64,000 bases of DNA from Amanita rubescens. Lineage: Eukaryota; Basidiomycota; Agaricomycetes; Agaricales; Amanitaceae. Position 1 is the stretch's first letter, and each line of letters starts with the position of its first letter. The stretch covers positions 124,001-188,000 of the forward strand of contig WION01000009.1 in assembly GCA_015039365.1 (NCBI GenBank). Reading direction: 5' to 3'. Shown piece after piece: positions 21,774 to 33,571 of this stretch. Below the pieces are notes generated by a model. It did no database searches. It was not told where the DNA came from and worked only from the letters and a program-made list of their open reading frames with translations. A program made the position numbers and the translations under genes.

Positions 21774-24700
21774 CTAGTGTTGATGCGGTTGCGACGACGA
21801 CGTCGAAGAGGAAAGTTCAGATGCGAACGAAGTAGGTGTGCTTGTCCCGCTTGTGCTCGAACCCGTAAACATAGCCTTGAGCGTCATATCGTTCTTCCTT
21901 TGTCTCACCCGCTCAACCTCCTCCGCTCCTCCCGTCATTCGTAATTTTTTCTGTCCAACAAACTCGGTCAGCTCGGAATGCATCTCGTCCGACCGCGACG
22001 CAAGCTCCTTCTCCCGGTTCTTTTGATTCGCCTCGATTGCCTTTAGTCGCCGCTCTGGGTCCACTGATGCAGCCCCCCGTAGCTCCATCATCACTGTACT
22101 CAATCCACCATGTCCTTCCTCTTGCGGAGGCGGTCGGAAGCTGCGATTACGCAAACTCTTGCTAATCCCATTGCTCCCATTATTCCGCAGCGATATCACC
22201 TTTTCAACGTGCCCGTATATCTCCGACGCAGCCTTGTGGTCCTCCAACAAATCGTTCAAAAACTCTTCTTGGTGCGACAAGAACTGTTGTTCCTCCACAA
22301 TGTTCTGCAATTCCTCTTCCCACGTCTTCTTCCACATAGGCTTAATCGTCTTGATATGCTCCCGCAAGCTCTCAAGCTCCGTCGCAACCGAATCCATGTC
22401 CTTCTTTGTCGTCTTGAGGAATTGCGCTTTAGGGGTGATGTGTCTCTTGATGACGTCGTCCTTGATGATCTCAACTGCATCCTGGAGCTTCTCGACTTCT
22501 GTCAACAAATTTTGACTCCGTGTGTCAAGTTTCTGCTTTCCAGAGTCAATATATGCTCGCGCTCCTCCCACGCTAGTCGTAGCCAACTGTCTGACAGACT
22601 GCGTCTGCGTACGTAGCGTTCCGAGAGACTGTTTGGTTTGTTTCATAAATTCCGTGTACAACTGCCTCATGATGCCAAGATCCCTTCGCAGGTTTTGCAC
22701 CTCATCAAACTGAGTCTTGAGATCGCTGACGATGCGAACGGAATAATCGGACATCACCGACGCCCCCGTCATTTGCGATTGCAATGATTGTCCGGTCATG
22801 TGTGATTGAACTTGCGGGAGAGGAGGAGGTACGTCCGACGGGCTTTCTTGGTTAGTTATAAACTTTGATAGCCTCCTCGCCACAGTTTGAAACTGTCGAT
22901 CAGTGGGTCGACTGGTGGTAGGGGGACTGTCCACCAGGGGCTGCGCAATGATAGGATACGATGGTCGATTATTATTGACAACTGTAGATTTGAGCTCCTT
23001 AATATCTTGAGATAGGCTCGATATTTGAGAGTCAATATGCTGCTTGATTTGATCGAGAGCTGAATTTGACAGTTAGGTCCGCAAGAACAATAAGAGCCAA
23101 ACAGGCGTACGTTCAATGTTCAAGGACAGCAGGCACTTTTCCTTCACCTCATCCGTATCCTCAAGTTCGTATTGCACTCCACTTGAAGGATCGCGGATGT
23201 ATATTGCCGGAAAATTCTCCTGGCCAGGGTTGTAAGAGAACTTATCGACGAACAAGACTCTGAGCGACGAAAATGAAATTCCCTGTTCAACCTTGACTTT
23301 CTTGACCTCTCTTCCTAATTGCAAGAACACCGTCATCTTTGACGGTTCTCCTGACGACTCGACCTGCAAGATGACGGCTTCGTTCTGTATTCCGTTGACC
23401 TCGGTCCTCACCACAGGCTCTGGCGTCCGCGCAGGCGTTGTTGGGAGAGGTGGCAGGGGTTGCCTATAATCAGGCGTAACCGCGCGAGAGACGGAACGAC
23501 GGGACCTCTGACTGCTTTCCCTCTTCAACGGCACATCCGGCGCTTCGTCCAATTCTTCGTCGTCCACTTCCGTGAGCACGGCCAGCTCTCCTGGTGTCAA
23601 GGCGGAAGATGCCGCTAAGGACCTCCTATTCGGATGATTCTTTACCGGTCTCTCGCGGTTGGGAAATCCCGTCATTTTGGAGATATTGAATGTCGAAAAT
23701 CGTTTAGAGGCCCGCCTTTCCAATACATCTGCGCTCTTGAGTGCTGCCAGCAAGCTGGCGACCGCTGGAGGTGGATCTACCGGGACGGCCCTCTCGGAGG
23801 GTGGTGTAGAGGAACCTTCTCTGAAGTCATCCGGGCTCGAGGGTTCGACCAATACAGGTGGTGGAGTGGGCGTCATTGGCTTGTCAACCAAGGAAAATCG
23901 TTTGACATGAGCAGGAACGGCGGGCTGATGTATCATGGACTGCGGTCTTGCATTCGTATCCTCCGTTGTCTTGCTGGTGTTTGCAGCCGGCTGTGTCACG
24001 GTATCATGAGATTGGACATCGCTGGGGAGTGGTATTGGTGCAGCAGCCGGAGGGGTATTGATTTCTATTGGCAATGGGGGAACAGGACGAGACCTCCGAC
24101 TTTGTATCTCTTGCATCAGCGCCGGGTATTCTTGATATTCTGGAGGAGGCTGATCTGGTATTTGAGGTGGCGGCGGAGGAGGAGGTTGCCGTTCTGCAAT
24201 TGGCGGTGCAAAGCCACCGACGAATGGTTCCTCTTCTTCTCTCCGTCTGCTGCTGCTGCTCACAGACGAAGTCGACTGTGCGGTGTTTCTCCTGGACGGT
24301 CCTTCCCTCTCACGCTCTCTCTCCTTGGATGCGGCCCTCTCCATATCAGGTCTACTTGAGCCATGCGATCGATGAGCAGCGTCGCTCCTCCTGGAGGTTC
24401 TATCCCTATCCCTCTCCGAACGGGACGACCTAGCATCCGATCTCTCCTGCGTACCGTTTTCATTCGATCGATGTCTATGCTCTGACACAATACGGCGATA
24501 CACCGACTGCTTCCCCCTTAACCCCTGTAAGAGATTTGTGATAATCTGTCGCACACGAGGCAGGTAGATATCGAGGTTCTCAGGCGTAGCTTCTTCAGCG
24601 AGACAAGGCTCGAGAACATTGCGCAGGTCGTCTGGGACAGACATCAACTCGCTGGTGATAGATAAAGGACAAAAGTTGAGTAACTTGGGGGAGGGAGCGT

Positions 24701-25114
24701 TTATTAAGTATAGTTTTACGTACGCCATGTCAATGTTATAAGCCGCGAATGCGGTTACAGCGGCGTTGAAGTCGTTTCCCAGACGGACGTATACGTTGCT
24801 GACTTGCGTCTCGTCGCATTTGAGTTGGCTCCAATGAGTGAGGGATTCGAGAAGCTGCTTGATAGAGACGAGAAGGCGTGTAACGGCAGATTCTACCGCG
24901 GGCTACGTGGCGGGGTATAAGGTAGAAATTTTTGAGTTTTGAGAGGCGGGATCGAGGGTTAATACATTCGGTCGAGATTGGTATATGTCAGTGTAGTTGC
25001 CGCAAGTTCCGGTTGGGAAGGACTTACATGACCATTCTGTTTTGCGCTACGCTCGCTGCGATTTGAGATGGTTGAAGAGACGGAAGGGTTATCGCGACGG
25101 TGAGTCTGCGACAT
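21774..25114 (-). CDS. BUD6: Actin-interacting protein Bud6/Aip3
   Basis: Bud6 is a polarisome factor that binds actin monomers and stimulates formins at sites of polar growth. Four exons (25114-25028, 24902-24724, 24651-23111, 23059-21774) join without frame breaks to 1,030 residues. The N-terminal part (SAVTRLLVSIKQLLESLTHW, RLGNDFNAAVTAFAAYNIDM) is the conserved entry domain. A Pro/Ser/Arg-rich low-complexity middle of about 300 residues follows. Then comes the AIP3 core (VFLQLGREVKKVKVEQGI, SLRVLFVDKFSYNPGQENF, IYIRDPSSGVQYELED) and a long coiled-coil (LRRDLGIMRQLYTEFMKQTK, SRSDEMHSELTEFV). The tail is Ser/Thr-rich. This is a long open gene with no indels, a useful contrast to AP-1 gamma and KAP123. 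Confidence 0.9.
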
Positions 25115-25214
25115 GGATTAAGGGACGAGGTGAGGGTATAGGCACAAGAGTGCTCTAATCAATTAATCGGCTACGCCAAAAGCGTACATTTCTTACAATA
25201 CATACAATGCGCTA

Positions 25215-27621
25215 TTAGTACGACGGTGCCCCTCTCCCGACCAGTATCATTTCGTCAATAATCTCATCCTTCTCCGTCCGCTTATATGTCCTGATGGTTT
25301 CGCCGTAGCTAGAGATATCGTATATCCGGAACCGTCTATCGAACCTATTGTCATTGATCGTCAGTTAACCCTGACATTCCAAAACAAACCCGTACGCACC
25401 CGATTTTACCGTAACCTGAGTATGAACTGCCTAACAGTCAGGGTGCTAGATTAAACTTGAGTTTACTATGCCAACTCACCCTCCGCCGCCAAAACACATC
25501 CAGACTCCTTGGACTCTTCTGCAATTCTCCGTCACTGCGCCATTTAGAGTTGATTAGGCGTCTAACAAAAAGTCTAACAGACACGTACGATGACAGTGAC
25601 CATTCCCAATGACCTTGACCTCAGGTAAAACTGCGCTACTCCTACGGTCGCTTTCTTTCGCTTGTAAAACTCCCGCTTCGAAAAAGCCGTCATTGTGTTC
25701 AGCGTTTCCGGGGGTTTCCAAGTCATGTATGCCTACATCCAAAGGTATTCCAGTGAGTGGGTCGAGGTCAGCTTTGGTATAGGCTTCGGGTCTATTACGA
25801 AGCTGGTCAGTGGCGCATTTCTGGCAATGGATCCTAGCCGTACAAGGGTATATGGAAGAACATCAGGGCATTAGGCTTAGCGAGCTTCTTCGTCTCCGGG
25901 GTTAGTTGATCGGACTGACGAGACCAGATGCTACCAAAGTCCTTGCCGGTGTCAGGGTGGAATGGCCGTTCGATAGGACTGATGGAGACTGTTAAATTGG
26001 TCAGATGCTGCAATACGGAGGAGCATCTTTCCTACCCGATTGCTGAAGGAACCAATCCGTTTGATCCTGATGGAGTTTCATTAATCACAAAGAATCCATT
26101 TTTGTATGTGAAATACCTTATGGATCCAATCATAATCGGAAGATCCAGTGAAACCCAACCAACTAAAGAATCCTTCGGAATATGCACCAGAGTCTAGGAA
26201 ATACAACGTTAACAAGTGTGTCTTTGATCTGTCGATGACGATCAAAATAAGAAAAGACTACAAATGTCTATACGCACGCGTCCGCACTCCAGACCTTGAG
26301 CAAGTAATTACCAACTCCGTGAATATCCTTAGGACCCCTTTGGACGAGACTGTAGGGCAAAGCCTTGAGCAATTCTATCTGTTGCTCTCTAGTCGCGCCG
26401 TCCTCCGCGTCGTGATTTCCAAACACGGCCGCCCAAGGTATATTGCGGTCTGTTGCAGCTCTTGCAAATTTAGCCAATACCGATTTAGGATCCCATGAGG
26501 TTCCTTGTCCATTTAGCTGGTCACCGGTGAACACCACAAGGTTAGGCTTTTCTTTGTCCAGCATACGCATCAACAAGGAAGTCGTCATATTGTCCGAGTT
26601 GTTGCAAGGCTCTGGAGTTTCTCTGCAACTGCCTTGGGAAACTGAAAAATGAAGATCGGCAATCTGCATGATTTTGAATTTGCCCGAATGAGAAAAATGA
26701 AGCGGAGGAGCATGGGGAGGGGTTTTAACGCCTTTGCGGTAGGTTATCCAGGTGGCCTCGACAGGTTCTTTCTTAGCCACGGTAGGCGGTTCAAGTCTCT
26801 CGAATTCATACCAGGGAACGTCGTCTCCATACAACACGTCTAATTCTGTGATCACGTTTGCCTTTTCCTCCTTGGTCATTTCTCCAACCATCTTCCCCAG
26901 TTTATACCACATGAAAAGTGGAGGAGTTCCAAAAACACCTTTACGCAGCGAGGTCTGTACTTGATACCAGTTGTCACGAGGTGATGGTTCTTCTCCTGAT
27001 GGCAACAGTTTCAGGTCGGTAACGAAGTTGACGTCCTGTCGACGTGTACGACGGTAGTAAATTTCCTGCAAGCCATTGAGAGATGCATGTAGACTTGGCG
27101 TAGCACACATACCAGAAAACCAGTGGTATAGCCCATTTCTAGATTGAGGTTGCGAGGCACGCGTACCCATTTCCCTTTGATCGCGTCCTGTTCCACAGTA
27201 GAATGAGGTGCGCAGAGGTCCCCGAATAGATGGGGAGGTGCCAGACAATGTGTGACTGTAATCTCGGATACTGTGGCTGTTAGCGTTGTCCCGAATTAAA
27301 GTTAGCGTACTTACGACCGGTATCGGCGTGAGGAAGTAAGGGTTGCCAGACGTCTAGAGGGAAACTGGCGGTGTCTATGGTATCTTCCGGACTGGATACA
27401 TTCCACCAGTCTACAGGCTTGTCGTCGGAAGCGGGTGTGGCTGGGGAGCCTTTACTTTGGTTTTTAACGGTATTATCAATGACGAGGTCCCAAGATTGCC
27501 ATCCGACTTTCTGTAAGCCTCCGGGGCCAAATGATGGCTGATAAAGAACGAAAATGTAAGTTAGAAGGAGAATAATGGCTGCTGTCGTCGCAAAGACGGC
27601 ACTCAATGTGCGAACAGCCAT
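25215..27621 (-). CDS. DCR2: Calcineurin-like phosphoesterase, Dcr2 type
   Basis: This is a metal-dependent phosphatase; yeast Dcr2 dephosphorylates Sic1 and Ire1. The start MAVRTLSAVFATTAA at 27621 begins a membrane anchor (about residues 12-32). The usual N-terminal region (VTHCLAPPHLFGDLC, GKWVRVPRNLN) is followed by the phosphatase core with its metal-binding blocks: IADLHFS, FTGDQLNGQG, VFGNHDAEDG, HIPLPEAY and NGHCH. At least nine introns of about 50 nt join in frame, including a donor at GTGCGT near 26274 that was needed to read ASKTHLLTLYFLDSGA. The C-terminus is MILVGRGAPSY. The N-terminus faces uL23m with only 62 bp between starts. No frame breaks. Confidence 0.87.
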
Positions 27622-27683
27622 AGTGGTAGTAGTGACCGTGACGTGAGTAGCTAAAAAGGAAATACACGGATTGAGCAATTTCC

Positions 27684-28784
27684 ATGCTCGTCTTTCGCAG
27701 ACTCTACTCGACTCATCTGCCTCAGCCCGCCCAGGCTGCGAGAACGGCCTCGACACCGCTTGCCGTCCGCCTTAGACGAAGAAAAATCATAGGAGACACC
27801 GCTCCAGGCGATTCCGATGCTCGTCCTAGCGGTCTTACTCCGTCTGAGTATGCACGCTACCAGCGTCTGCTCGCCACGGGCAAGCTTATTCGCGAAAGTG
27901 GTGACATTGTAACAGAAAAAGAGTATTTCGAGCGTATATACCAACGCCGGTCGCGCATCCGTGGGTTCAAGACTATCCGACGTGACGGACACGACATCAC
28001 CAAAGTTCTCGGTCAGCGTATTTACCTCCCCAACATCATCTTCCGCTTGGTGAGGAACCATACTCTACCCGGGCAGCCATACAACCCGTACGAGGCCACA
28101 TTTCGTATCCCGCAGTCCATCACGAAAACAGACATTCGTTCGTATTTGCATGCCGTGTACGGCATCAAGACAACGTACATACGCACGGACAACTATATAT
28201 CGCAAATCTATCCGTTCCTTACTGGCAATAAGCGCAAATCATTCAAGACGTACAAACGTGCGGTTGTGGGCCTAGTCGACCCATTCTACTACCCGCTGCG
28301 GCTGGAGGATATGCCTGAGAAGGAGCGGGCGGATAGAGAGAAACAGATCGAGGACCTGTATCAAATCAAAGAGTCACAGGTAATACAAAGATACGAACTA
28401 CTACGACTAAGGGGAGGAGATATGAAAAAGTGGAAATTCAAAGACCTACATACGACGACGCGGTCTCAAATTTTGCGATTGGTGGCAGAACGAAGGGCGA
28501 AGCGAGAAGGAGTTGTAGCTGGGATTGTACAACAATGGCAAGAACAGCGAGCGAGTGGAGAAACGAATCGTAGTGTAGTAGAACACGTGATCTTAAACTG
28601 TGTATGGAGAATCCATGGACAGACACCAGCTGGCCCGACGACGACGACGCTCAGGAAGTTGTTGACCTTGTTACTCCTTCAAATTCCTGGTCAGGCGTAC
28701 GTTGGGTTGAACCGTCAGATGCAGGTTCTCTCTGGAATAATGAAGAATGGACTCACGGCTCGTCACCTTCTAGTCCAGTCGTAG
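27684..28784 (+). CDS. MRP20: Mitochondrial large-subunit ribosomal protein uL23m
   Basis: It is a component near the exit tunnel of the mitochondrial ribosome. The N-terminus (MLVFRRLYSTHLPQPAQAAR) is a typical matrix-targeting sequence. The core includes IYLPNIIFRLVRN, NPYEATFRIPQSITKTDIRS, YLHAVYGIKTTYIRTDN and the diagnostic VGLVDPFYYPLRLE. It is a single open frame without introns. The frame runs 180 bp past the start codon of the next gene (28604), which is unlikely to be real. If one base were extra near 28548, as seen in the next gene, the protein would stop at about 28581 (ERVEKRIVV). The 3' end given is simply the first in-frame stop. It is divergent from the DCR2-like gene. Confidence 0.85.
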   Translation: MLVFRRLYSTHLPQPAQAARTASTPLAVRLRRRKIIGDTAPGDSDARPSGLTPSEYARYQRLLATGKLIRESGDIVTEKEYFERIYQRRSRIRGFKTIRRDGHDITKVLGQRIYLPNIIFRLVRNHTLPGQPYNPYEATFRIPQSITKTDIRSYLHAVYGIKTTYIRTDNYISQIYPFLTGNKRKSFKTYKRAVVGLVDPFYYPLRLEDMPEKERADREKQIEDLYQIKESQVIQRYELLRLRGGDMKKWKFKDLHTTTRSQILRLVAERRAKREGVVAGIVQQWQEQRASGETNRSVVEHVILNCVWRIHGQTPAGPTTTTLRKLLTLLLLQIPGQAYVGLNRQMQVLSGIMKNGLTARHLLVQS

Positions 28785-31345
28785 AACTTTCACGATTCCG
28801 TCGACTTTCAAACTGCTCCGACCACTCCGACCCCGCAAAAGCAAGTTTCTTTACCCCCCTCTCCAACCCCTCCCCCATCGACGCGTCGCGGTAGTCCCTC
28901 CGAATTCAATACATTCGAGACCGCAGACGTAAATGCTTCCTTTCAACAAGACTCGTTCGCATGGCCCGCTCAGCCATGGTCTCCGCCAGCGGATTCGCAG
29001 GTCCAAACTCGTGTAGACGAGTGGGAACTGGCCAAGCTACAGAAAGAGAAACTGGACCACCATGTTGTGAGTCTTTATTAGTACCTTGCATGACGTATCG
29101 CCGTTGACCGATTAAAAGCCGCCAGAATTGTTGGCTTCGATTCTAGAGCAATTGAAGGAATTGTCAACTGATTTGTGGCCAGAGTTGGAAGAGGGTGAAA
29201 CTCGTCAGCCCAGCAAAGATTTTTTGACAGATGTCCCTGGCCTGTAAGTATGGCGATTTGTGTACGCTACCGACTCACGTCCTTGCAGAAAACCAGCGGT
29301 CGATAGGCTCGTTCCAGATGACCTCGTTCTATCTGCAAATGTACAGTTCGCCTAGGACATTTACGTCGAAGCACATGACCGAGGCTCTACGACTGATCAG
29401 GCATTTGCCAATAACACTATTCTAGCCCATTGTCAATCTACATGGCTTCAAAAGGCTCAACGGCATGGGAAACGTTCGTCAAGTCCCAGCAGGACATGGC
29501 TCAGGACGATATCTTGCCACTTGGCTGGCGTATGGTGGAAAAGACGACGCAGGAGCCCACCCCTACTCCTGAAGTTAAAAAGAAAACGGGTGGTCTTTTG
29601 TCATTTTTTGGTCTCAAAAGCGGCGATACTACTACTGAACTCAGTCCGTCCTCGTCACGCCCTGCTAGTATTGTTGAAACCATGAAGTCACCAAAGTCTA
29701 GTCTAGATGGTACCTCCAATCCCGAACCAGAACGACGATCGAGCGTAAGTCAATCATCTGCTCTTTCATCAACTAGCACCAGCACGTTTACATCCAATGC
29801 GAGTCCAACCAGCCAGCTTTCTGCCTCTTCACCGAATACGGAACAGGGGATGGCGCCATCTGCAGTGTCGCGCTTCTTTGGGCGATTTTCGCGTTCCTCG
29901 ACGGCCTCCTCCAACTCATCACGATCGCTGGCTTTATCTTCGGACGATATAGACTTTTTGGGCGATATTGCGCCCAGTGCCCAAGATGACGCAGATGATG
30001 ACGAGAATTTGAGGGGCTTAACAAACGTAATCTCCGCAAAATCCCCATCTTCTCTGTCTGCGACCCCCTTGCCGCAGCCATTACCGCCACCGCCCAAGTT
30101 TTCACGTCCGGGTCCAGGCTCGAGCCTGCAAGCAAACTCCCCATTTTCGTTCTTCGACACTTTCGTGGATGAGCAGCCTCTGACTGCTGCAGAGGCGAAA
30201 TCAATACAGTCTCTCGTCCCTACGGTCCCATCGACAAGCTTGTCTACCTCTTGGCAGATGCCTAAGCCTACTGCTACCCCACCAATCGCATTAAATCCCC
30301 GAAGGAAAGATTCTCCTCAGCGACGCAATTTCACAGCAGTCATGACTAGTTCAGGTCGTTCGACTCCATCTAATTTACAAACCCCCCTACCTCCATTACC
30401 TCCGCCTCCCTTTACGCAACTCCCCCTTATTAATCCCGCCGCAGTCGCAGCCTCAGAAACAGTCAACATCGCTCTTTGATGACGATGAATTTTCGGCTTT
30501 TCTGTCTCCTCCGGCAAAGGCAGGTCCTACTACAACCGCTTGTTCAGGCTGCCTCAAGTAACAAACCAAAGGTACACAGCACCCCTCTTATTGGCGCACC
30601 ACCATCCATTCGAAGCTTCCCTCACACACATTCAGACCATAGTTCACACCACCGCAAGAACAGCAGCAAAAACTAGTAATCACAATCTTTTAGATGACGA
30701 GTTTGACGAGTTTGTATCCTCGCCAACCTTACGAACGCCTACCCCACCACGCCCACCGTCTAAAAGGACAGGTCACATTAATCCGCCGCCGCCGCCGCCA
30801 CAGGGATTAAGATCGACTAAGAGTCGAGATTCCTTACCTCCACCGCCACCTCCGCAAAAGGCATCACGCGCCGCAGCCCACGCACGTACACTTAGCCTTT
30901 TAGAAACGGCTGCAGCCCGACCGGGTCGGTGGCCTGCTCCTCCCTCTCCTCTGCCCGAAGCTATCGCGCCACCGCCACCGCCACCATCGACATCATCCAA
31001 AGGCCCATCGCTAAACGTTTTTGACAATGGAGATGGGGAGGTCGTTCATACGTTGACAGGGGGAAAACCTCAAACCCAGACGTTGGCGCAATGGAACGCC
31101 AACCCGGCTGTTGGTTCGAGCTCGGGGACGACGTTGCCGCTGAGAGCGATAGTCTCCACCAGCTGGTACCAAACAAGGTGAATGGAGCTGCGATGGCAGC
31201 ACCGACAGCTTCGTCGAATCCCTCGCTCTGGTCGCTTGGGGCGAATAGCGGTGGTAAGCTGCTTACGCCAAGCGCAGGGAGCAGAAATAATAAACCGACA
31301 AGTGGGCTCTCAGCTCAGGATCTATCCTTCTTTGAAGGGTTGTAA
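28604..31345 (+). CDS. Pro/Ser-rich protein with acidic-Phe motifs (possible clathrin-adaptor accessory protein)
   Basis: The start is MENPWTDTSWPDDDDAQE at 28604. Segments in changing frames join into one long protein: WELAKLQKEKLDHHV, an intron at about 29066-29118, PPELLASILEQLKEL, then STAWETFVKSQQDM and LLSFFGLKSG, long Pro/Ser-rich regions, and a final QDLSFFEGL. Two motifs, LFDDDEFSAF and LLDDEFDEF, match the acidic-Phe type used by aftiphilin-like proteins to bind the gamma-ear of AP-1; this is inference from motif shape. Frame breaks of one extra base are seen at about 28798, 30436, 30538 and 30670. The frame must also change between 29356 and 29450, and by two bases (or minus one) near 31125. 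An in-frame TAG lies at 29353-29355. The gene is either full of sequence errors or decayed. Confidence 0.55.
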
Positions 31346-31468
31346 AATTAAAAAAAACCATAATATTTATTACTTTGCAAGGAAATTTTGTAGTATATAT
31401 ACAATGATTATTATGATTCAGTCCATCACGGTCAGGGCGAATATAAGTTAAAACGGTATATGTGAGCA

Positions 31469-33510
31469 CTACTTCTTTTTCTTCCTCCTTGCAATGGGGG
31501 TATGCATTTCTATTGAGCCACCGGCCGCTTCTCGAACCGACTCATCCCCTTTCTCGATCGTATCTCTCGCTTGTAGGAAGAACATCACGTCCCGCAACTG
31601 GTCCTCCAAATCAGATATCTTTTGTTGATCTTCATCCTTAGCCTTCTTGGCGGATTCGACTTGCTCACGCATCTTGGCCAGGTTCTGCAACAGTCCTTCA
31701 CCCACGGCCCTTTCATCCTTCAGTTCCTTCTCCAACTTGCGTGCCAGCTGTGTCAATTTCTGCGCCCGCTGATCCGCTTTATCTCTCTCCTGCACAACTT
31801 GCGCCAATCTGGATTCCTCTTCTTTACGTCGTCGTTCATCCTCTTCTTTCCTCTCCATTCGCCCACGCTCCATATCCCGCCTCAGAAGCTCCATCATACT
31901 CTTCATCTCGTCTATTTGCTTGTTCATGTCAGCTAGTTGGTCCTCATAGTAAGACCGTTGCGAGTCGAGCTGTGACGTCAGCAAATACGAATACTCGATC
32001 CCGATCGCCTCGATTTTCTCCGCCGTCAACGCATCTGATTGACTCGGGCCCAAATTCCCTTCACGATTGGTCACACCCGCAGTCGCGGATGACGCTGCGC
32101 TAGGTAGCTCAACCAACTTGCCATCTGATTTGTTTTGGATAAGTCGGTGCACGTATCCGTCACCGGCATAATCCCAAACTCTTTGTGTTTCGAGCTCCAA
32201 TGCATATAAATGTGTCGTTGCTTGATAATGAGATTGCGCATGTGCGCGACCGTATCGACCACAACCGACGTTTCCACAGATAAGGCAGATCCACAAGTTG
32301 GTCGTCGAAGAGCACGCAGAGCAGGTAGACAGCGATGGCGTTGAAGGGTTGGCAAATGGGATCGGAATGGAAGAGCGCGAAGAGGATGAAGGAGGATGAG
32401 AAGAAAGAAGATTCTGAGAGTACCGGCAAACAGGACACCTGTAACGAAAAAAAGTCATGCGAATGTCGATGAATTCATTATGCAACATACCGACTATCTC
32501 CCCATTTGCATAGGCACATGCAATGAAATGTATGAGAACATGGAACTGTGACGAGGCCAGTTACAGCAGAGTCCATGCGCTCTAGGCAGACTGGACAAGT
32601 CGGTAGCTCGTACATAGAACCCTGAGAGGAGCTCAGACGTGATATAGCTTGAGAGACCAGATCGTCTGGTTGTATCTCAACTGACAGTACATGTGCTACG
32701 TGACAAATTTCTGGCTTTCCATTATCATCAGGACCATACCATCCATGAGAAAGGAGGTACGAACCTGCATGGGATCAAAAGGTTTGCCATTATATGCTTC
32801 CGAAAACTCGCAGGCGTCAGCTACGGCGTTAAACTTGATGACCACAATGGAACGGTTGGGTGCCGTATCTCTAACCAGACTTCGTCAATGAAAGTAAATA
32901 AGACATTGCGAAAATACACACCGAATGATGCGAATATGGGTCATTCCTTCGGAAGCGGGTGCGACGAATGAAAGAAAGTCGGAGGGTGTCATCCACGAAG
33001 GAACCGCCAATACGCCTACCATTACACCATCACAGTCAGCATTACTTGAAATCGTTGAGGCTGACGCCGTGGCCTCTAGCGCCTCCGAAGAAAGAGTACT
33101 TGCAGGATCACGAAATATGTGAACAACGCCTTCTGGGAGATTCATAGAGCCTGTCTTTGTGTGCTTCTTGGGTATGAAGGTTGCCTGGGCTGTGCCTAGG
33201 AATATCAGGATCACGTTGTGGACAACGAGATTGGCAGCGACGTACCGCGTCCCTGGTCTTTATTCTTTTTAGCGTGACCAATTGAGCTACCAACGTCTTC
33301 CATATCCATCCAGTCGATTCTTATGGGACCGAATCTATAATCGTTCTTCGGTGTCTCAGCCGGCGTACGGGGTCGTTGAGTTGGCTTTGGTTTCTGAGCA
33401 GGAAGCCTCGAGAATAAATTCCCTGGAATGAGTTCCTCTGCCTTTGAAGATTCTTGTTTCCGATGTACACGAATGTGAATGTGATACCCCCGCATTAACT
33501 TTAAACTCAA
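31469..33510 (-). CDS. ETP1: BRAP2/ETP1-type RING and UBP zinc-finger protein
   Basis: It is the homologue of human BRAP and yeast Etp1, a ubiquitin-binding RING protein. The start is MSLKLMRGYHIHIRVHRKQE at 33510. The BRAP2 RRM-like domain follows (VMVGVLAVPSWMTPSDFLSF, HIRIIRDTAPNRSIVVIKF). Next come a C3H2C3 RING (CPVCLERM, PCSHTFHCMCL, RCPVCRY), the ZnF-UBP (STCSACSSTTNLWICLICGN, CGRYGRAHAQSHYQ), and a long coiled coil (EERRRKEEESRLAQVV type). The C-terminus is basic (IARRKKKK). Introns are short and join in frame throughout. It ends tail to tail with the Pro/Ser-rich gene, 123 bp away. Confidence 0.92.
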
Positions 33511-33571
33511 AGAAGCATCTGCCGATTTGAAGATAGTCTATTTGTATTCAGTGGCTTTGCCAAACAACGCG

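Noticed and set aside
22110..22616. Leu/Arg-rich plus-strand open frame
   Set aside because: It is antisense to the BUD6 coiled coil and has no domain of its own.
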